Positions 21,390-34,159 are shown, counted from the first letter of the stretch. The stretch is 64,000 nt of DNA from Periplaneta americana (GCF_040183065.1 NC_091123.1:5832501-5896500), one strand, 5' to 3'. Program-made: numbers and translations. The notes: generated from the sequence alone by a model not told the origin.

Positions 21390-21810
21390 TATATCACTGC
21401 CACCGGGTGTATACCCAATTGTAGTGTTAATAAATGCATACATACATATATATAAAACCTGGTGCTAGCTATGATGAACCCTGTACAAAGAACCAGACTT
21501 GTAGGAAATGTGGGATGTCTGTGAATTGTGTACAACCCTTTGGGAGTTATTCTGTCAATTGGACGGATCAGAAGTCAATAACTGTAAGTCATCACATGGA
21601 GGAAAAGAGAAAATGAGGGTTTTATTCAGGGTTTAAGCTATAAAATAAATAAGGCACAATGTTTTCAGAAAAAAAAAAGTTATGTAATTTGTTTCTTGGA
21701 GTTTTATTACTTTCAATCCATCTTATCACACTCTAGATATACTTATGTAAGTAAATCATTATACGTAGGTAAGTTTAGAATGAATTACTACTGAATTTAC
21801 ATCACATTAA

Positions 21811-23048
21811 GGGGTAAGGTACAGCTTACAGCAGTAAAATTTTTGGAAATATTGAACTTTTTTTTCTCCATTACTATATCTTGTACAATAATGAAAATTG
21901 GTATGTGTAAAACACTGTCCTTCTGCTATATGAAAAAAATATTTTTACGGTTTAAATTTTTTTTTTTTTTGCGAACGAAAAATAATATTTATTACATTAC
22001 TCTATATGCTTCTGCACTCAAAAGTCAGAGTTATTACATTCACTGCTCAGACATTATCAGTAAACAATGAAGCTAATGAATTTTTCGTACTGAATACGTC
22101 GCTATTGTACAAAACGTTTTTCGTATACTGTGGGAAATATATTACAATTTCTTACGCTTGTGGAATGTTGCCTTCTTGGGTCTATGATCTTCCATGGAGC
22201 AGATTCCCCGTTTCTCCAGATATTCCTCTATCTTCGGGTTATCCGTGCTCTCAACTGCCACAGAACGCCAGAGTTTCTGGAACTCATCGTCCACAGGCAG
22301 AGCTGCTGTCTTGTTTGTGAAGAACACAATCTTCTTCTTGTCAATTGGTCGCGAGATGTATAATGATCTCATTCTGCAAAGCCTTGAGGGTTTTATTACA
22401 ATGGGGCAAAGATTCCTGAACGTCTTCCAACAGAATTCCTTCAAGACTCTTCAAGTCTTGTCGCGTCAACAAACGCAGTTGATTCCGGTAGTAGGTATAC
22501 ATTATATTTTTTAATTCAAAATGGTGGCAGTTCACTGTGCAGTGATGAAGCGTTTCCCTCATAACTCATAAACTTGTTAACTTTTTCATGTTCTCTCTCT
22601 TTTATTTTATTGCTGAAACTCATGTTTACAATATCATGCTCTTTCAACTACATTCCTTAATAAACAATATTTTTTTTTTATTTTGTGTTAGATATTTGAC
22701 CATTTTTTAAAATGAATTTATTTTTTATCAGACAATCTATCAAAGGTAGAGAAGTGACTTTGCATCATATTGTAGACATGACATGCATAAATACACACAA
22801 AAAATTTCATCACAGAATGTTGGATACTTTTTGAGTTATGGAGGAAACACTTCATCACTGCACAGTGAACTTCGAATTTTGAAAAAAAAAATAAATAATT
22901 TTTTTTAATCGTAAAAACATGTTTATCACATAGCACAAGGACAGTGTTTTACACATACTAATTTTCATTATTGTACAAGAAACAGTAATGGAGGAAAAAA
23001 AATTTTGAATATTTCCAAAATTTTACTCCTTTAAGCTGTACCAAACCC
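21811..23048. mobile_element. TTAA-flanked foldback element interrupted by a pseudogene
   Basis: Ends GGGGTAAGGTACAGCTTA (21811) and, inverted, GGGTTTGGTACAGCTTAAAG (23048) are flanked by TTAA at 21807-21810 and 23049-23052. The arms stay similar for about 215 bp; both carry AAAACACTGTCCTT and CACTGTGCAGTGATGAAG. In the left arm the match is broken by about 545 bp of TFIIE-beta retropseudogene. TTAA targets are typical of piggyBac, but no transposase is present. Confidence 0.8.
21958..22500 (-). pseudogene. processed pseudogene of TFIIE subunit beta
   Basis: TFIIE-beta recruits and regulates TFIIH at RNA polymerase II promoters. On the minus strand, [40 protein letters not shown] and, after a frameshift near 22350, [29 protein letters not shown] and [14 protein letters not shown] match the conserved C-terminal half of animal TFIIE-beta (GTF2E2). 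It stops early at KRKKL, short of the usual basic tail. Downstream are AATAAA and, about 17 bp later, an A-run of about 14 (21958-21971 on the plus strand), as expected of an L1-style retrocopy. No introns, 5'-truncated, frameshifted: a dead copy. The functional gene must lie elsewhere. Confidence 0.85.
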
Positions 23049-23917
23049 TTAAATCCAGCAACGTAAATTCCTACTCCATTTGAGAAGTGTAAAATTCTTT
23101 TGTGTTCACTCTATATTAAACTAGGTCATCTGTTTCTATGGATCTCAAGACTGGTGTTCCTAGTCATTCCACTAATGCCTCAGTTGTCCCTAGTCTGAAC
23201 CGAGGACTGTGGTAAGGTTAGTCACAGATGTCCCCCTACATCTGGTACCACTACAGTAAACAAATATCAAACCCATTATGTAGCTCCTTTGTTTTTCCTC
23301 CAAAGGATTCACACTAATTAAATTACACTCTGTTTTCTGTAGCCTACAGCACCTTTTTGGCAAATTTGTTACTGCCTGATTCTCTTTAATTCTGAGCTGT
23401 CAGCTGTTGCATATTTTTATTTCCTGAGAAGTTGAATGCTTTCAGAAAAGCAACTACTATAATCAGAGCCTGATTTACAATTTCAGAGATCCGGGGTTTA
23501 ATTTTGTGTATAAGGCCCCTTCTTTTCATATATGATATGATATTTATTATATTATAGATCACAGACAAAGTACATACAAGTAATCAATTGAACCCTTACA
23601 TTACACACTTTATAATAATTTTTTACACAAAAATATAGTATTATTTCAATACAATTTCTACAATTTACATATTTAATAAACGAATTTTTTTTTTTTGTTT
23701 TATCTTGCACTTGCTTTTAGTTTTGTGCAAGTCTCAACTCATTCTAGTATGTATTTACAATCAGTATTTGTTCACCTTCCTATTTCTTTATTTATTTATA
23801 TATTTATTTATTTTCTTTTTTTTTTTTTTCATTCAATTCTATTTCATTTATTCTTTCCATTCTAATTTTTTTAGTCAAAAAAGATATAAACCTAATTGGT
23901 TTTGCAATTTTGTGTTA

Positions 23918-24500
23918 TTATTCATCAGTTTTTATAGCTATTTCTTTATTTATTTGTAGGAACTTTTCATTTATAAATTTCATCCGTATATCTTTTGTAT
24001 TTTGACATTCAAGAACAATGTGAATGTCCTCCTCTCTCCGTCCACATAATGGGCAGGTGCCTTGAGGTATATTGCCTCTATTACTTCTTAATTTCCAAAT
24101 CCCCAGTCTGAACCAGGCTAGTCCAAATCTTTCTTTCATATTCATATTTTCTATATATGTACTCCTTCCCCATATTTTTTATATTCATTAAAAAATATTA
24201 GAGATCGCATTTCATTGTTACTACTAAGATCATTTTGCCTATTATATTTTTACATCTTGATTTAATTAGATTTAGGCTTGCTGACATATTTCTTGTAGCT
24301 AAGCTATTCCATAACCACCCTAGCCCAATATTAAAGATTCTATTTTTAATATTCACGATTGCTTTATTTGTCGTATTAGCAATTTGATTTAATAAATATT
24401 GTTTCATAAACTTATTTTGGTCACTTTGGATTCTTTTAATTAAGTATTTTGTGTTTCTAACTAGGATTGTACTCATGATACTGTCCATTCCCATTTCTAT
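23918..24500 (-). pseudogene. LINE C-terminal fragment, clade unassigned
   Basis: Minus strand, 24494 to 24198: IVNIKNRIFNIGLGWLWNSL, a helical post-RT region. Then 24145 to 23918: RFGLAWFRLGIWKLRSNRGN and CPLCGRREEDIHIVLEC, a C-terminal zinc knuckle of the kind found in R1, I and CR1-type LINEs. The two frames are separated by about 50 bp, so there is at least one frameshift. A T-run at 23687-23696 may be the poly(A) end. Nested in the hAT 23464-26498. Confidence 0.65.
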
Positions 24501-25004
24501 TCTAGCTGCATTATTTGAAGAATCTTTTCATATATGATAACTAAGGCATATATTATTTTATTTAAATTCTGTCTTCTTTCATCATGTACTATTTATTTCA
24601 CAGAGGTTTTTATTAATTCTCTATTTTCAGGAGAAGGATTAAAAATAAAGTGATCCCATAAGGTATCAGTGATTATGTGTGGCCACAAGACAGGGTCAGA
24701 GCTGATTGCATTGGTTGTAGTACCGGTACTGTCTCTAATTTCCTCTAATACAGTAATTCAGGGGTTAAAAAGCCATGTTCATTTTTCCTAAATTCTGGCT
24801 TAGACTTGTACCAAAAAAAAAAATACCTTGGCTCTCCACAATTTAGTAGCTGTGGCGGATTGTTGTCTCTATATGCCAAAGTCTTCATTAGTCTGTGTTA
24901 AACAATCTTAATTTTTTTAAACTTGAGGTCTCTGTAGGTAAAGGAGTTACTACTAGTAACATATGAACAGATATACTTGCTCAATGATCAGCGTCGACCA
25001 GCCT

Positions 25005-25110
25005 CATGGTCTAGTGGTCAGAGCTTCTGGCTATAGTTCATGACGTCCCATGTTCGATTCCCGGTTAGAGCATAGGAATTTTTCCTTAAAGGGGATTATT
25101 CATCCATTTC
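25005..25110 (+). repeat. tRNA-derived SINE head, family G
   Basis: A box CATGGTCTAGTGGTCAGAGC and B box CATGTTCGATTCCCGG, followed by GGAATTTTTCCTTAAAGGGG. The body seems to continue only at 25800 after an insertion. Confidence 0.65.
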
Positions 25111-25799
25111 ATAAGCCAATGATCTCTTGAATGATTGAAATTCATACCTAACTTATGATTTATCTATTACGAAATCATCGTATACTCCACGACATCCATA
25201 ACCAACGAGCATTCATTCAAATATCTCAACAAATCTGATTATACGTAACAGCAATCTTCAACATAAAACAACATTAGTTCATTAGCGAACGTTTTTCAAT
25301 GAAACACATACATAACACACAAACATCAGCTACGCAAACTATCTTATATCCTACGACAATCCTCAGCTAATGATTACTCTTAAAATATCTGTTTTATCAA
25401 TCATCATTATAAATTTTAAAATTTTAACATTATTGACAAATTTTAATCATAATTGTATATTTTATTTGTAACATGAGCTATATGTATAAAATATCCGTCC
25501 AATTCAATTTCAAAATCCAAAGATTATATCAATAATTATCCTGTATTATGTCATATTTTACATAAAGCTCATGAATCTCATGTATTGCATACATACATTG
25601 TTCCTTATTCTTTGTTATTTGCATAATTTACTAATATAGGTCCAGATTATATGTTTTTTGTTATATCTGAAGATGCCCCAAATGGCGAAAACATTCATAT
25701 ATTTATTAAATAGCAAATAAACATCTGCAAGTTGATATGTCTTAAGATTGAAAATTTATTATATACTTATTTAATAATTTAGATTAAGTTTATATTTAA
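25111..25799 (+). other. probable PLE 3' fragment inserted in a SINE
   Basis: AT-rich, non-coding. Near its 3' part, 25667-25692 reads CTGAAGATGCC, a short loop, GGC and GAAAAC, the same stem-loop layout found in the two other PLE-like insertions (36967, 38531). SINE-like sequence lies on both sides. Boundaries are approximate and no target duplication was found. Confidence 0.35.
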
Positions 25800-25925
25800 G
25801 ACCTCTCCTGGCACCACATTATCATAATCATCCTATCACATCATCGGGGTAATGTAACTCCGCCTTCCAGGCGCCCCAACCTCAGAAGTGGGTTACAACT
25901 AAGCCACGGCCAGGAGAGAAGATCA
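25800..25925 (+). repeat. SINE body segment
   Basis: ATCGGGGTAATGTAACTCCG and GCCCCAACCTCAGAAGTGGG form a conserved-looking block ending CCACGGCCAGGAGAG. I take it for the 3' body of the SINE whose head is at 25005. The 97-codon minus frame through it is not a gene. Confidence 0.5.
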
Positions 25926-26609
25926 GAAATGTCGAAAAGACAACCTGGTGGCATTGGATAAAAAAAATGATCAGCGTTGTTTTTTCTATTGTTGAATTTC
26001 AATAGCTTTCCGTTTATTTCATTGGTTTCTAACTCAGATATTGTTTTGGGAATTCCATTCTTAAAACATCTAAAAACTACCGATAATGGTCCTATACTAA
26101 CAGAAATTATACAAGATGCCAGGAACACAAGCACTAGATGCTTGGTTTAACATTCAATGCAATGAGAACTGACAATGTTGTTGACTTCGTGATTAATTAC
26201 ATAAATACGCCTACTGTTACAATGTGAATAAACTGTAGGCTACATGGCAGCTAACTTTTACAAGTTAACACAAACTCTTCAATAAATTTATGACTCGAAA
26301 CTTAAAACAATAAAGTAAATTTTCATACGTTTTCTAAGATAATAATTCATTACGTAATTGCTTATTTCCTCAATCCTGATTTTCATTTGGCAGAGTTGTT
26401 GTCTTTTTCATTTCCATAATTATTTTTAAGAAAGTTTGTTCCTCAATTTTGAGGCCCTGAGCAGAGGCACCATTGGCTCCTGCCTAAATCAGGCTCTGAC
26501 TATAATTGCTTCGGCTTGTCATTTTACTGTAAAGCATTAACTCGACAAGAAAGTAAATGACACCGACTGAGAAAGGACATCAATTACCAGTGTTACACAT
26601 AACAATAGA

Positions 26610-28076
26610 CAGGGCTGGGCAGTATTTGAAATACATTTGTATTTTGTAATTTGTAAAGATTTTCGAAAGTATTTTGTATTTAAATACATAAAATTGATGT
26701 ATTTTGCATTTCAAACACTCAAAATACTTTTTTCTTCTTCTTGTTCTTCAAGTTTTGGATTTGGATTTGAAGAATGAACTTTTGTCTTATTTGCCTGCCC
26801 ATTTCAGTTGTGCTAGCCATACACTTAGTTTTATTGCCACAACTGATTTCCTTAATGCCACAAAGAAATCTCCAACAGCATCAAGGATCCATCACCCAAC
26901 ACTTGCTAAGTGTTCAGCATTATGGAATGCGTCCAGGAGAGTCAAATACTCAGAAATTATATCAGATGTCTTGAAATATTCATTAAAGTTTCCTTGCCCA
27001 ACTCGATGGAATTCTCATGACTCAATCTCTCAAATATTGCAATTCAAACATGATATAAACAGTATATGTGAAAAACTGGGATTGCCAACCTTCAAACATG
27101 TCGAGTTTCAGCACCTTGAAGAATATTGTGCAGTTCTGAAACCCATTGCTGTAGTCCTTGATTTAATGCAAAATGAGAAGACGTGGTATTATGGCCAACT
27201 TCTGTCCACATCAATTTCCCTCAAAAACAGATTACATATTCTGTTATATAGCAAGCTACGCCATCTATTTCAAGTAACTCCAATCCTAATAAGTTCACTT
27301 TCATCAAGATTTAAAGTGATGTTTGATCTGATCCTTGAAGAAAATTGAGCTATTTTGGCAGCTTGCTCCACCCATCATTGAAGATGAGATGGCTACCTGA
27401 CATTTCCTCACTAAGTGATAAGAAGAGGACACAGAATATGTGTGTGAAATCAGCTGAGCAGTTGTCTGCTACATCTTTGGTCAGTTCAGACGATGAAAAC
27501 AATTTTTATGTTTTCAACTCAAGTAAAACAGACTTTGAAAAGCAAAAAGAAAAGAACTTGTCTGCATTGGAGTATGAGCTCATACAATTCTTCAATGGCA
27601 AAGGGACAACCCTGTGCACTCTAGAGAATTACCCAACAGTGAAACAAGCTTTTATAACAAGTTTGTGTTCCTCGGCACCTGTAGAAAGACTGTTCTGTTT
27701 TGCAGGATTTATTCATTCACCAGCAAGGGGATCCTTATCTTATGAACATTTGAGGAACTGGTTGTTTTCAAAGAGAGCAGTAGTTATTCATATGTAGCAT
27801 AATTTCATTGCTGACTGGGAAAAGGAAGAAGTTCAGTTACAGTGTTTACATAGAACTTCGAGGTAAAAAAATATTTTTAATGTTAATATAATATTTTAGA
27901 TTTTCACTAATATTCTTATTTCTTTAGGCCTATATATTGTATCGAGTATTTGATATACAAAGGTATTTTGGTTAATTTTTTTAAAGTATTTTGTATTTGT
28001 ATTTCAAATACAATTATTTGAAGTATTTTGTATTTGTATTTGAAATACTTGGATGTCAGTATTTTGCCCAGCCCTG
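26610..28076 (+). mobile_element. hAT element, 1467 bp, with exact TIRs and 8-bp duplication
   Basis: TIRs CAGGGCTGGGCA (26610) and its inverse (ending 28076) are bounded by ACAATAGA on both sides (26602-26609, 28077-28084). Subterminal regions at both ends are packed with the palindrome GTATTTGAAATAC and variants such as GTATTTCAAATAC, likely transposase-binding sites. The interior encodes only the C-terminal half of a hAT transposase (26704-27797), so this is an internally deleted copy. Confidence 0.93.
26704..27797 (+). pseudogene. hAT transposase C-terminal half
   Basis: hAT transposases form dimers through a C-terminal domain and cut DNA with an RNase H-like core. The first frame (to 27348) holds LPAHFSCASHTLSFIATTD and CPTRWNSHDSISQILQF, the CxxH and RW motifs of the core's insertion region. 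At 27345 the frame shifts by one base and continues from SYFGSLLHPSLKMRWLPD to LENYPTVKQAFI and SSAPVERLFCFAGFIHSPAR, the signature dimerisation block (S.PVER.FS.AG). The BED finger and first catalytic Asp are missing from this element. Confidence 0.9.
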
Positions 28077-30053
28077 ACAATAGATAAAATAACGTGGACC
28101 TATTATTGTCAATAACTTAGCTATTGGCAACACGCAATTGCTGCATAAAATCACTGGACATCATCCTTCTTTTCATTACACAGAATTAAATGCTATAAAC
28201 AAGCAAAGGTCTCGAAAAATAAAGCAAGAGACAATTTGCTAACAGATTAATTTATTTTTTCGTCCAGTATTTGGTTGATAAACGTAGCAATAAAACTGTT
28301 TCAGAATATTCTGTATAATAAGTTATAGGCCTAAGCGAGGGATGGCAATATAGGCTATAACTAATCGAAGGATATTAATATCAAAATTAGTAATATAATT
28401 TTTTTTTTGTTTTAGGATCAAATATGTTTACAATCACCATTCAAAATTATTTTTAAAGAAAGGATAAAATGATTCATATCTAATATGTTTAAACTAAGTT
28501 GTGTTAGTGCAGCTATACATCAACAAAGATATCATTTTACACTTCAAAGGATCGAACTTAAAATTTAGGATAGGAGTTTTGACACAAAGTAAAATAGAGA
28601 TTATACAACAACACTAACATTCCGTATTGAGATAAATATTAATATATAGTCATCATAGGGAAAATACATTCCGTTGTATGTTTATTTATAAATTGAATGT
28701 AATAGGTACCGTACATAATTAAATTGATTTGCTTTAGGTTAGTTTTGTATGATGTTAAATTTTGAAATCTACCTTACTACTGCTTATAGTCATTCCCACT
28801 AATTGAAGTCCATTCATGAATATGTATCAGTGTGAAAATAAAACTACAATTCCGTTTACTTTCACGCACAGAACATTGACCCACCTACACCTAGAAACCA
28901 GTCTCGTCTCATGACGGGTAGAGGTTAGGCTTCAATTAAGTGACAAGCATAATAGATTCAGTTAATAAGAAACAGACCAGTAAAGATACTTTGGATTCTT
29001 ATTCATAATTTTCTGCGACTATGCCTCATTTCTTGTTAAATTCACAATTAGAAGTAGTTTACATCCAGACGAAGATAACCCTCATATTCAGAACGTCACT
29101 TTTCTTCATAATATAAATATTGTCACGATTTTCTTACCTCATAGCACGACAATAAAGATACTGTAAGTCCTAATAATCGCACTTTCGCACTTTTACAACA
29201 CTTTCTCAGTTATTAAATTAATTTAAATAAATTAAGTCGCTCTTAACTATTTCCCCGGATTGCGCTACGAGCCATATTACCAGGAATCGACACTCCAATG
29301 TCGTGTAGTTTTGGATAATTGCTATAGTGTCGCTAATGTCATTTGCGTATATTCTCTCCTGGTTTGGCGGTAAAATAAATGATTATGTCCTGACGTCAGC
29401 CTATTTATAAATATTATCTATATCTTCTGCATCATAGCAGATAAATTCTGAGGAATATTTTTATACTTATAAATAATAATAGCTATATCTTCTGAATCTT
29501 AGCAGACTAACTCTGAGGAATTTTTTCAATCAGAATTAGGCTTTATGCTATTCCATTCTGTCCTGGAACAAATTTATAAATAATAAATATTTCGGAATAT
29601 GTATGATAAGACTTTGTGTTAAATTCTAACGTACCTTATTTACATGTTTCGACCTTTTATGGTCAGAACTGAGGATGACCCATTCTGAAGTGCTAGTGTT
29701 AAAAGTTGTGTAATCAAGATGTATAATAAATATTTATTTTGCATCACATCAAACTCTAAGGAGAAATGTTTCTTTTGTATAGTAGCAGTCTGCTCTAAGA
29801 AACGTTTTGCAAATGCTGCCACCTTCCTGTTTCTAATTTTCACCTATCTGGAGTATCTTCCTCATGAAGATCCGTAGCAGTCACGGCATGATGCCCTCAA
29901 ACCAATCTCTTTGGTCTGTCCCATAAGCCCTCTGCCATTTGGAATCCACTGGAACATTGTGTTAGGCCATCATTGTTGTTCCATGCTTATTAGTTGTTCA
30001 AGTTTTAATATTATTTATTTTCCTTCCTAAAGAAGCTTTGTTAAGAATGATTA
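28077..30053. other. no gene recognised
   Basis: AT-rich. At 29399-29530 an imperfect 66-bp tandem duplication carries CTATATCTTCTG and AGCAGA motifs twice. At 29640-29680, ACATGTTTCGACC followed by TGGTC could be the end of a PLE on the minus strand, but no coding part is present. Confidence 0.35.
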
Positions 30054-31061
30054 TTGCCTTCACACAACTGTTGCTTTCAGTTAGGCTTGAATTTCAGAAT
30101 TAAAAGCCAATACAGTAACCTTCTGACGAACAGAGAATTTGATATTTGGTGTCGTCATCCACAGAAAGGGAAAGGCGTAGTTTTATTTAAACAATATCCT
30201 AGTGCCAACAAATGGATTTGTAAACACGAAGGACTCTCCAACAGCGAATGGCGCGATGGCATTAAAATGGTTGGAAATGTTGCTGCAGTACGTGCTGTGC
30301 CGGGAAGATCTCAGGACAACCGTTGTAGGCATTGCCACAACGAGGTTGAAACTCTTGCACACGTCCTGGGATCCTGTCAGCATGGCGAAGGTCTGCGAAA
30401 CGCTAGACACCACCAAGTACGATCAATTATAGCCACTGCCCTTAAAGATGCCGATTACAACACCTTTGAAGAAGTACATGGTCTCTCCATCACTGGCAGT
30501 ACACGGCGCATAGATATAACAGCTTTCAAGAAATCTACAAGATCTGGATTCATAATTGATCCCACTGTGCGTTTCGAAACTGAGGAACAGCCAGCAGAAG
30601 TGGACAAGGGAAAAAAAGAATATCTACAATCCTACCATTCCCTATTACCTCCAACAGTACCAGCTAGAAGAGCTTGAAGTAATCGGACTTCTGGTTGGAG
30701 CAAGAGGTACCGCTACTCTCTTCATGAAAGATGTGTTTAAGAGGCTTGGAATACGTACATCTATTATTCCGATTGTAACTTTAGCTGCATTGAAAGGATC
30801 AATTGCTCTCCTGAAGCATCACCTATATTCGAAATGAAACCAAGTTCATTAGCATTCTTTACTTTTTTATGTAACACTTGCCTCTCTAAAACTACGTATA
30901 TTTCCACCAATCACAAAATGTATTTGCAGCTATGTACTTGTAGGAGTTTCATTGTCAAAACAAAATTAATGGTTCACTGAACTTGTAAACATTTATATGG
31001 TGAAGTACTCTTTGTCCCTTGTGGCAGCTCACGAATGGTGAGATTTCTAAAAAAAAAAAAA
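30054..31061 (+). pseudogene. R2-like LINE C-terminus with restriction-like endonuclease
   Basis: LINEs of the R2/NeSL group end in a CCHC knuckle and a restriction-like endonuclease that nicks the target. The first frame (30054-30677) has GLSNSEWRDGIKMVGNVAAV, the knuckle CRHCHNEVETLAHVLGSC, then STRRIDITAF and GFIIDPTVRFE, which fit the two acidic positions of the nuclease. At the A7 run near 30611 the frame slips. The second frame (to 30837) completes YNPTIPYYLQQYQLEE and VIGLLVGARGT and ends LYSK. A 3' UTR follows to an A-run at 31050-31061. The reverse transcriptase is lost by 5' truncation. I saw no 28S rDNA flank. Confidence 0.8.
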
Positions 31062-34000
31062 TTAGACCGGTACAAATTAATTATTTTACATTGAATAAAT
31101 TCAGAGTTGTACTGCAATTAATTCTGCATTTTTGCTGTAGATGACATCCAAATGCAAACACTTTTACATTGCTTGCCCTGCTCCACAGTTTGCTCTTGTC
31201 ATCTGGTGTTAAATTTTAGAACTCGAACATACATGAGTGAAATTCAATCTAACCATAATCGAAAAAAAAAATTCTATCCAACAATGTTTCATCCTAGAGA
31301 TCTAGGATGCAAGACATAACAAAAAAGCGCGCGCGCACGGACACCCACCCATGCTTGGAAGAGCAGAATTCACAGAATAACAACTCGTGTAGTAAAATGA
31401 ATAAGGATTTAATAAATTGACAGCATACAAATATGTCATCTGCTACAATACTGATGAAACCATTGTTAAGATATACACAGTGTAGAATTTCCATAAAATG
31501 CTTGGACATTTATATAAAAATTTAACAATATGGTAACATATTTGCCAATTCTCTATTCATCACATTCTACATTTATATGCCAACAGTCAGTTGGCAATCG
31601 TCTTTATGCAACTGTTCATAGAATTATCATCATCAGAAGAGAATAAATGTCATCACATACAGCACAACACACGTCTTTCTCTTTTACCTCAATAGAACAA
31701 AATAATGTTTCTAATACCCTTAGTATATGGCAGGAGGGTCTAAAGAAGAAAAAAAAAAGTACTTCTGGATAGAACTAAAAACTATTATTCCACTAACATA
31801 TTCCTTTATTGCAGATCCTCAACTAATGAATCTCATATTTCAGTAATATGTATATCATCCCTTTTTTAATTGTCTTTTGCAGAACTTTCATCAGTATGTC
31901 TTGATTCAGAGGCATTGAAATCACATACCAGTGTCTATTAGCATACTGTGGGTCTATATACATTTTTCGTCCACTTATATATTTATTTACAGGTTATAGA
32001 AAAGCATGGAATCACTGTTACCAATTTTTTTAAAGTTTTTTTTTTTCTTTTTAAGTCAGAAGAGCATGGGTAAAGCTCATTGGCAGCATTAGCTGTACAC
32101 TTTAATTGGTCAAAGCAGTTAGTAAAAGTGAATATTCAGTTTGCTGTTGTATTTCATTTTCACAGTATTAAGTTGAGCCTACATTAAAGCATTAGTGTGG
32201 AAAAATTATTTATGTGGAACATTATTTATGGTTGCTAAGTGAAAGCCAGATGTTCTCTTGTTTTACAAATTGTCAAAGCCTGCTCATTTCTAAACATGTC
32301 CCACTGATTAAGTTATTTCTTCATTGTTTTTATACATAGGTTTCTTATGGCAGTGTTAAATTCCTCTGTCCTATATCCAGTAAAATACACAATATTAAAA
32401 AATGGTTACAATGTCTGCACTGCATTTCAATTACACAAATATTTAAAGATGAAACTACTGAGTTTCAAAACAGTTGAGAAAATACATAGGCTGAAGGGAA
32501 TGTGCAATGTAGCGTGAATAAATAAATTGAGCATTGAGAATATGGCACAGAATGTCTTACTGAATTTTATATACTATAATGATTTAGTATTTAGAATGTT
32601 AATAATTTATTCTGCAGGACGGTAATGGTTTCACATGTATAAGTAAATGGATGGCGAAAAACACAACCTTTCCTTTATTAATTTTTGGCAACCATTCTCT
32701 AGTAAACAAAACAGAATTTTGTAAAAAGTAACAGTAATATAAGTATAAAAACTACATGTTTATATTGGTAAACAAACCAACACTAAATGGTATTTTTATG
32801 TAAGTGAAAGATGGGAGTAGAAAAAGCTAAAATCATTAAAAAAACACTAAAAAAATAGTTTATATAATCTGTATTTACTACCAGATAAAATGAATAATCT
32901 CATAACTATTTTATTATTTAAAATGAACTCCTAATAAAAAAGTGAAATGCCGAATTTAGGCTACATTCTGAATTATTATAGTTTTATAAAATAAACAATT
33001 ATTATACTGTAATAGTAATATTCGTTTCATGTTGAAATTTTCTAATAATATTAAACTTCTGTATTGAAAACCTATAATATCTCTTTTGTTTTACTAAAGT
33101 TCATGTAATAATTTCTACATAAATAAATTCTCTACAATACCAGAATTGTATTTTATAACAATTTATTTTAAATAATAGACACTGGTACCATATGACTGAC
33201 AACTTTTTAAATAATAAAATAATACCAAGTCTGGAATGTTAATCTGACATTCTCATAATTTGCCTATTTTCAATAATAGGTAAAGTAAGTCAAAAAATGG
33301 TAGAGATATGTTGCTTCAGCAATACAATTTTTCACAGAAATTCGCAGCATACAGGCATCATATCTGCCTAATTAAAGTCCCAATGTCGATGCCAGGTTTA
33401 ATCTATTTCATTCCTTAAAACTAAATAATCGAACTACATAATGTTCCTTTACAGTTTCTTTTTATATACATGCATACTCTTTCTCGAATTAGAGAAAACA
33501 TTTGACTCTCAAAGATTATGTTGATACTATATTTTAAACCTAAGTCAATAAACGTATTTACAATACATGTTTGAAATTAGAATGAAATTTACGGTTCAAG
33601 ACTGTTTCTTAGGGAAAGGAAGTGGGTGAGTTTCCTATTCTCTGTGACTGTGCTTCGTAGAAATGACTTAAGCACATAATGGCGTTTATTGGAGTATTCA
33701 CTCTCTTTTTTCAAGATTTTTACCACTTTAAGGTTTTAACAAATTCTCGAAAAGTAGGTAGGCTTCACTGTCAATGAAGACAAACAGTATTGGTGTATTT
33801 GTTGATGACATATCATTTAAAGAAATATTAAGTAGCTTAGTTTTTAGTAATTCATACATAACTTATATAATTGAAGCACACCATATACGAATGTGCAATA
33901 GAATGAAATCGCACTTTTTAGAAAGAAACTAAGTCAAAATGTTCTATTTTTCAGGAGAGCAAAAGAACTTACTTTCATGAATAAATACCAGTGTACCGGT

Positions 34001-34159
34001 GCCGTAAATATAAACATCAACTCGATGTTAGAGATACAGGGAAAGGTTTGTTTAAGTTCCTTCCTTTGTTTATCTTTGAGTCTTGCAAGTATTAATCATT
34101 TCATCAGAAGAAATAAAAATGACAAATTTTGACTTAGTTCCTTTCTAAAAAGTGCCATT
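31062..34159. other. 3.1 kb with no recognised feature
   Basis: AT-rich, few open frames, no TIRs, SINE heads or transposase motifs found. A short GC alternation (GCGCGCGCGC, near 31327) stands out. It could be intron, a long UTR or decayed repeats. Confidence 0.4.

Larger units (their letters stand above)
23464..26498. mobile_element. hAT element with 8-bp target duplication, composite interior
   Basis: TIRs CAGAGCCTGATTTA (23464) and its inverse (ending 26498) are flanked by identical ACTATAAT (23456-23463 and 26499-26506). CAG-starting TIRs with an 8-bp duplication are diagnostic of hAT. The 3035-bp interior carries a minus-strand LINE fragment, a SINE head at 25005 and a SINE body at 25800, with a PLE-like stretch between them. 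No hAT transposase could be read, so it is non-autonomous or heavily replaced. Confidence 0.88.

Noticed and set aside
31320-31350. GC alternation as a Z-DNA or CpG-island signal
   Set aside because: Only about 10 bp long in AT-rich surroundings; too short to support a regulatory claim.
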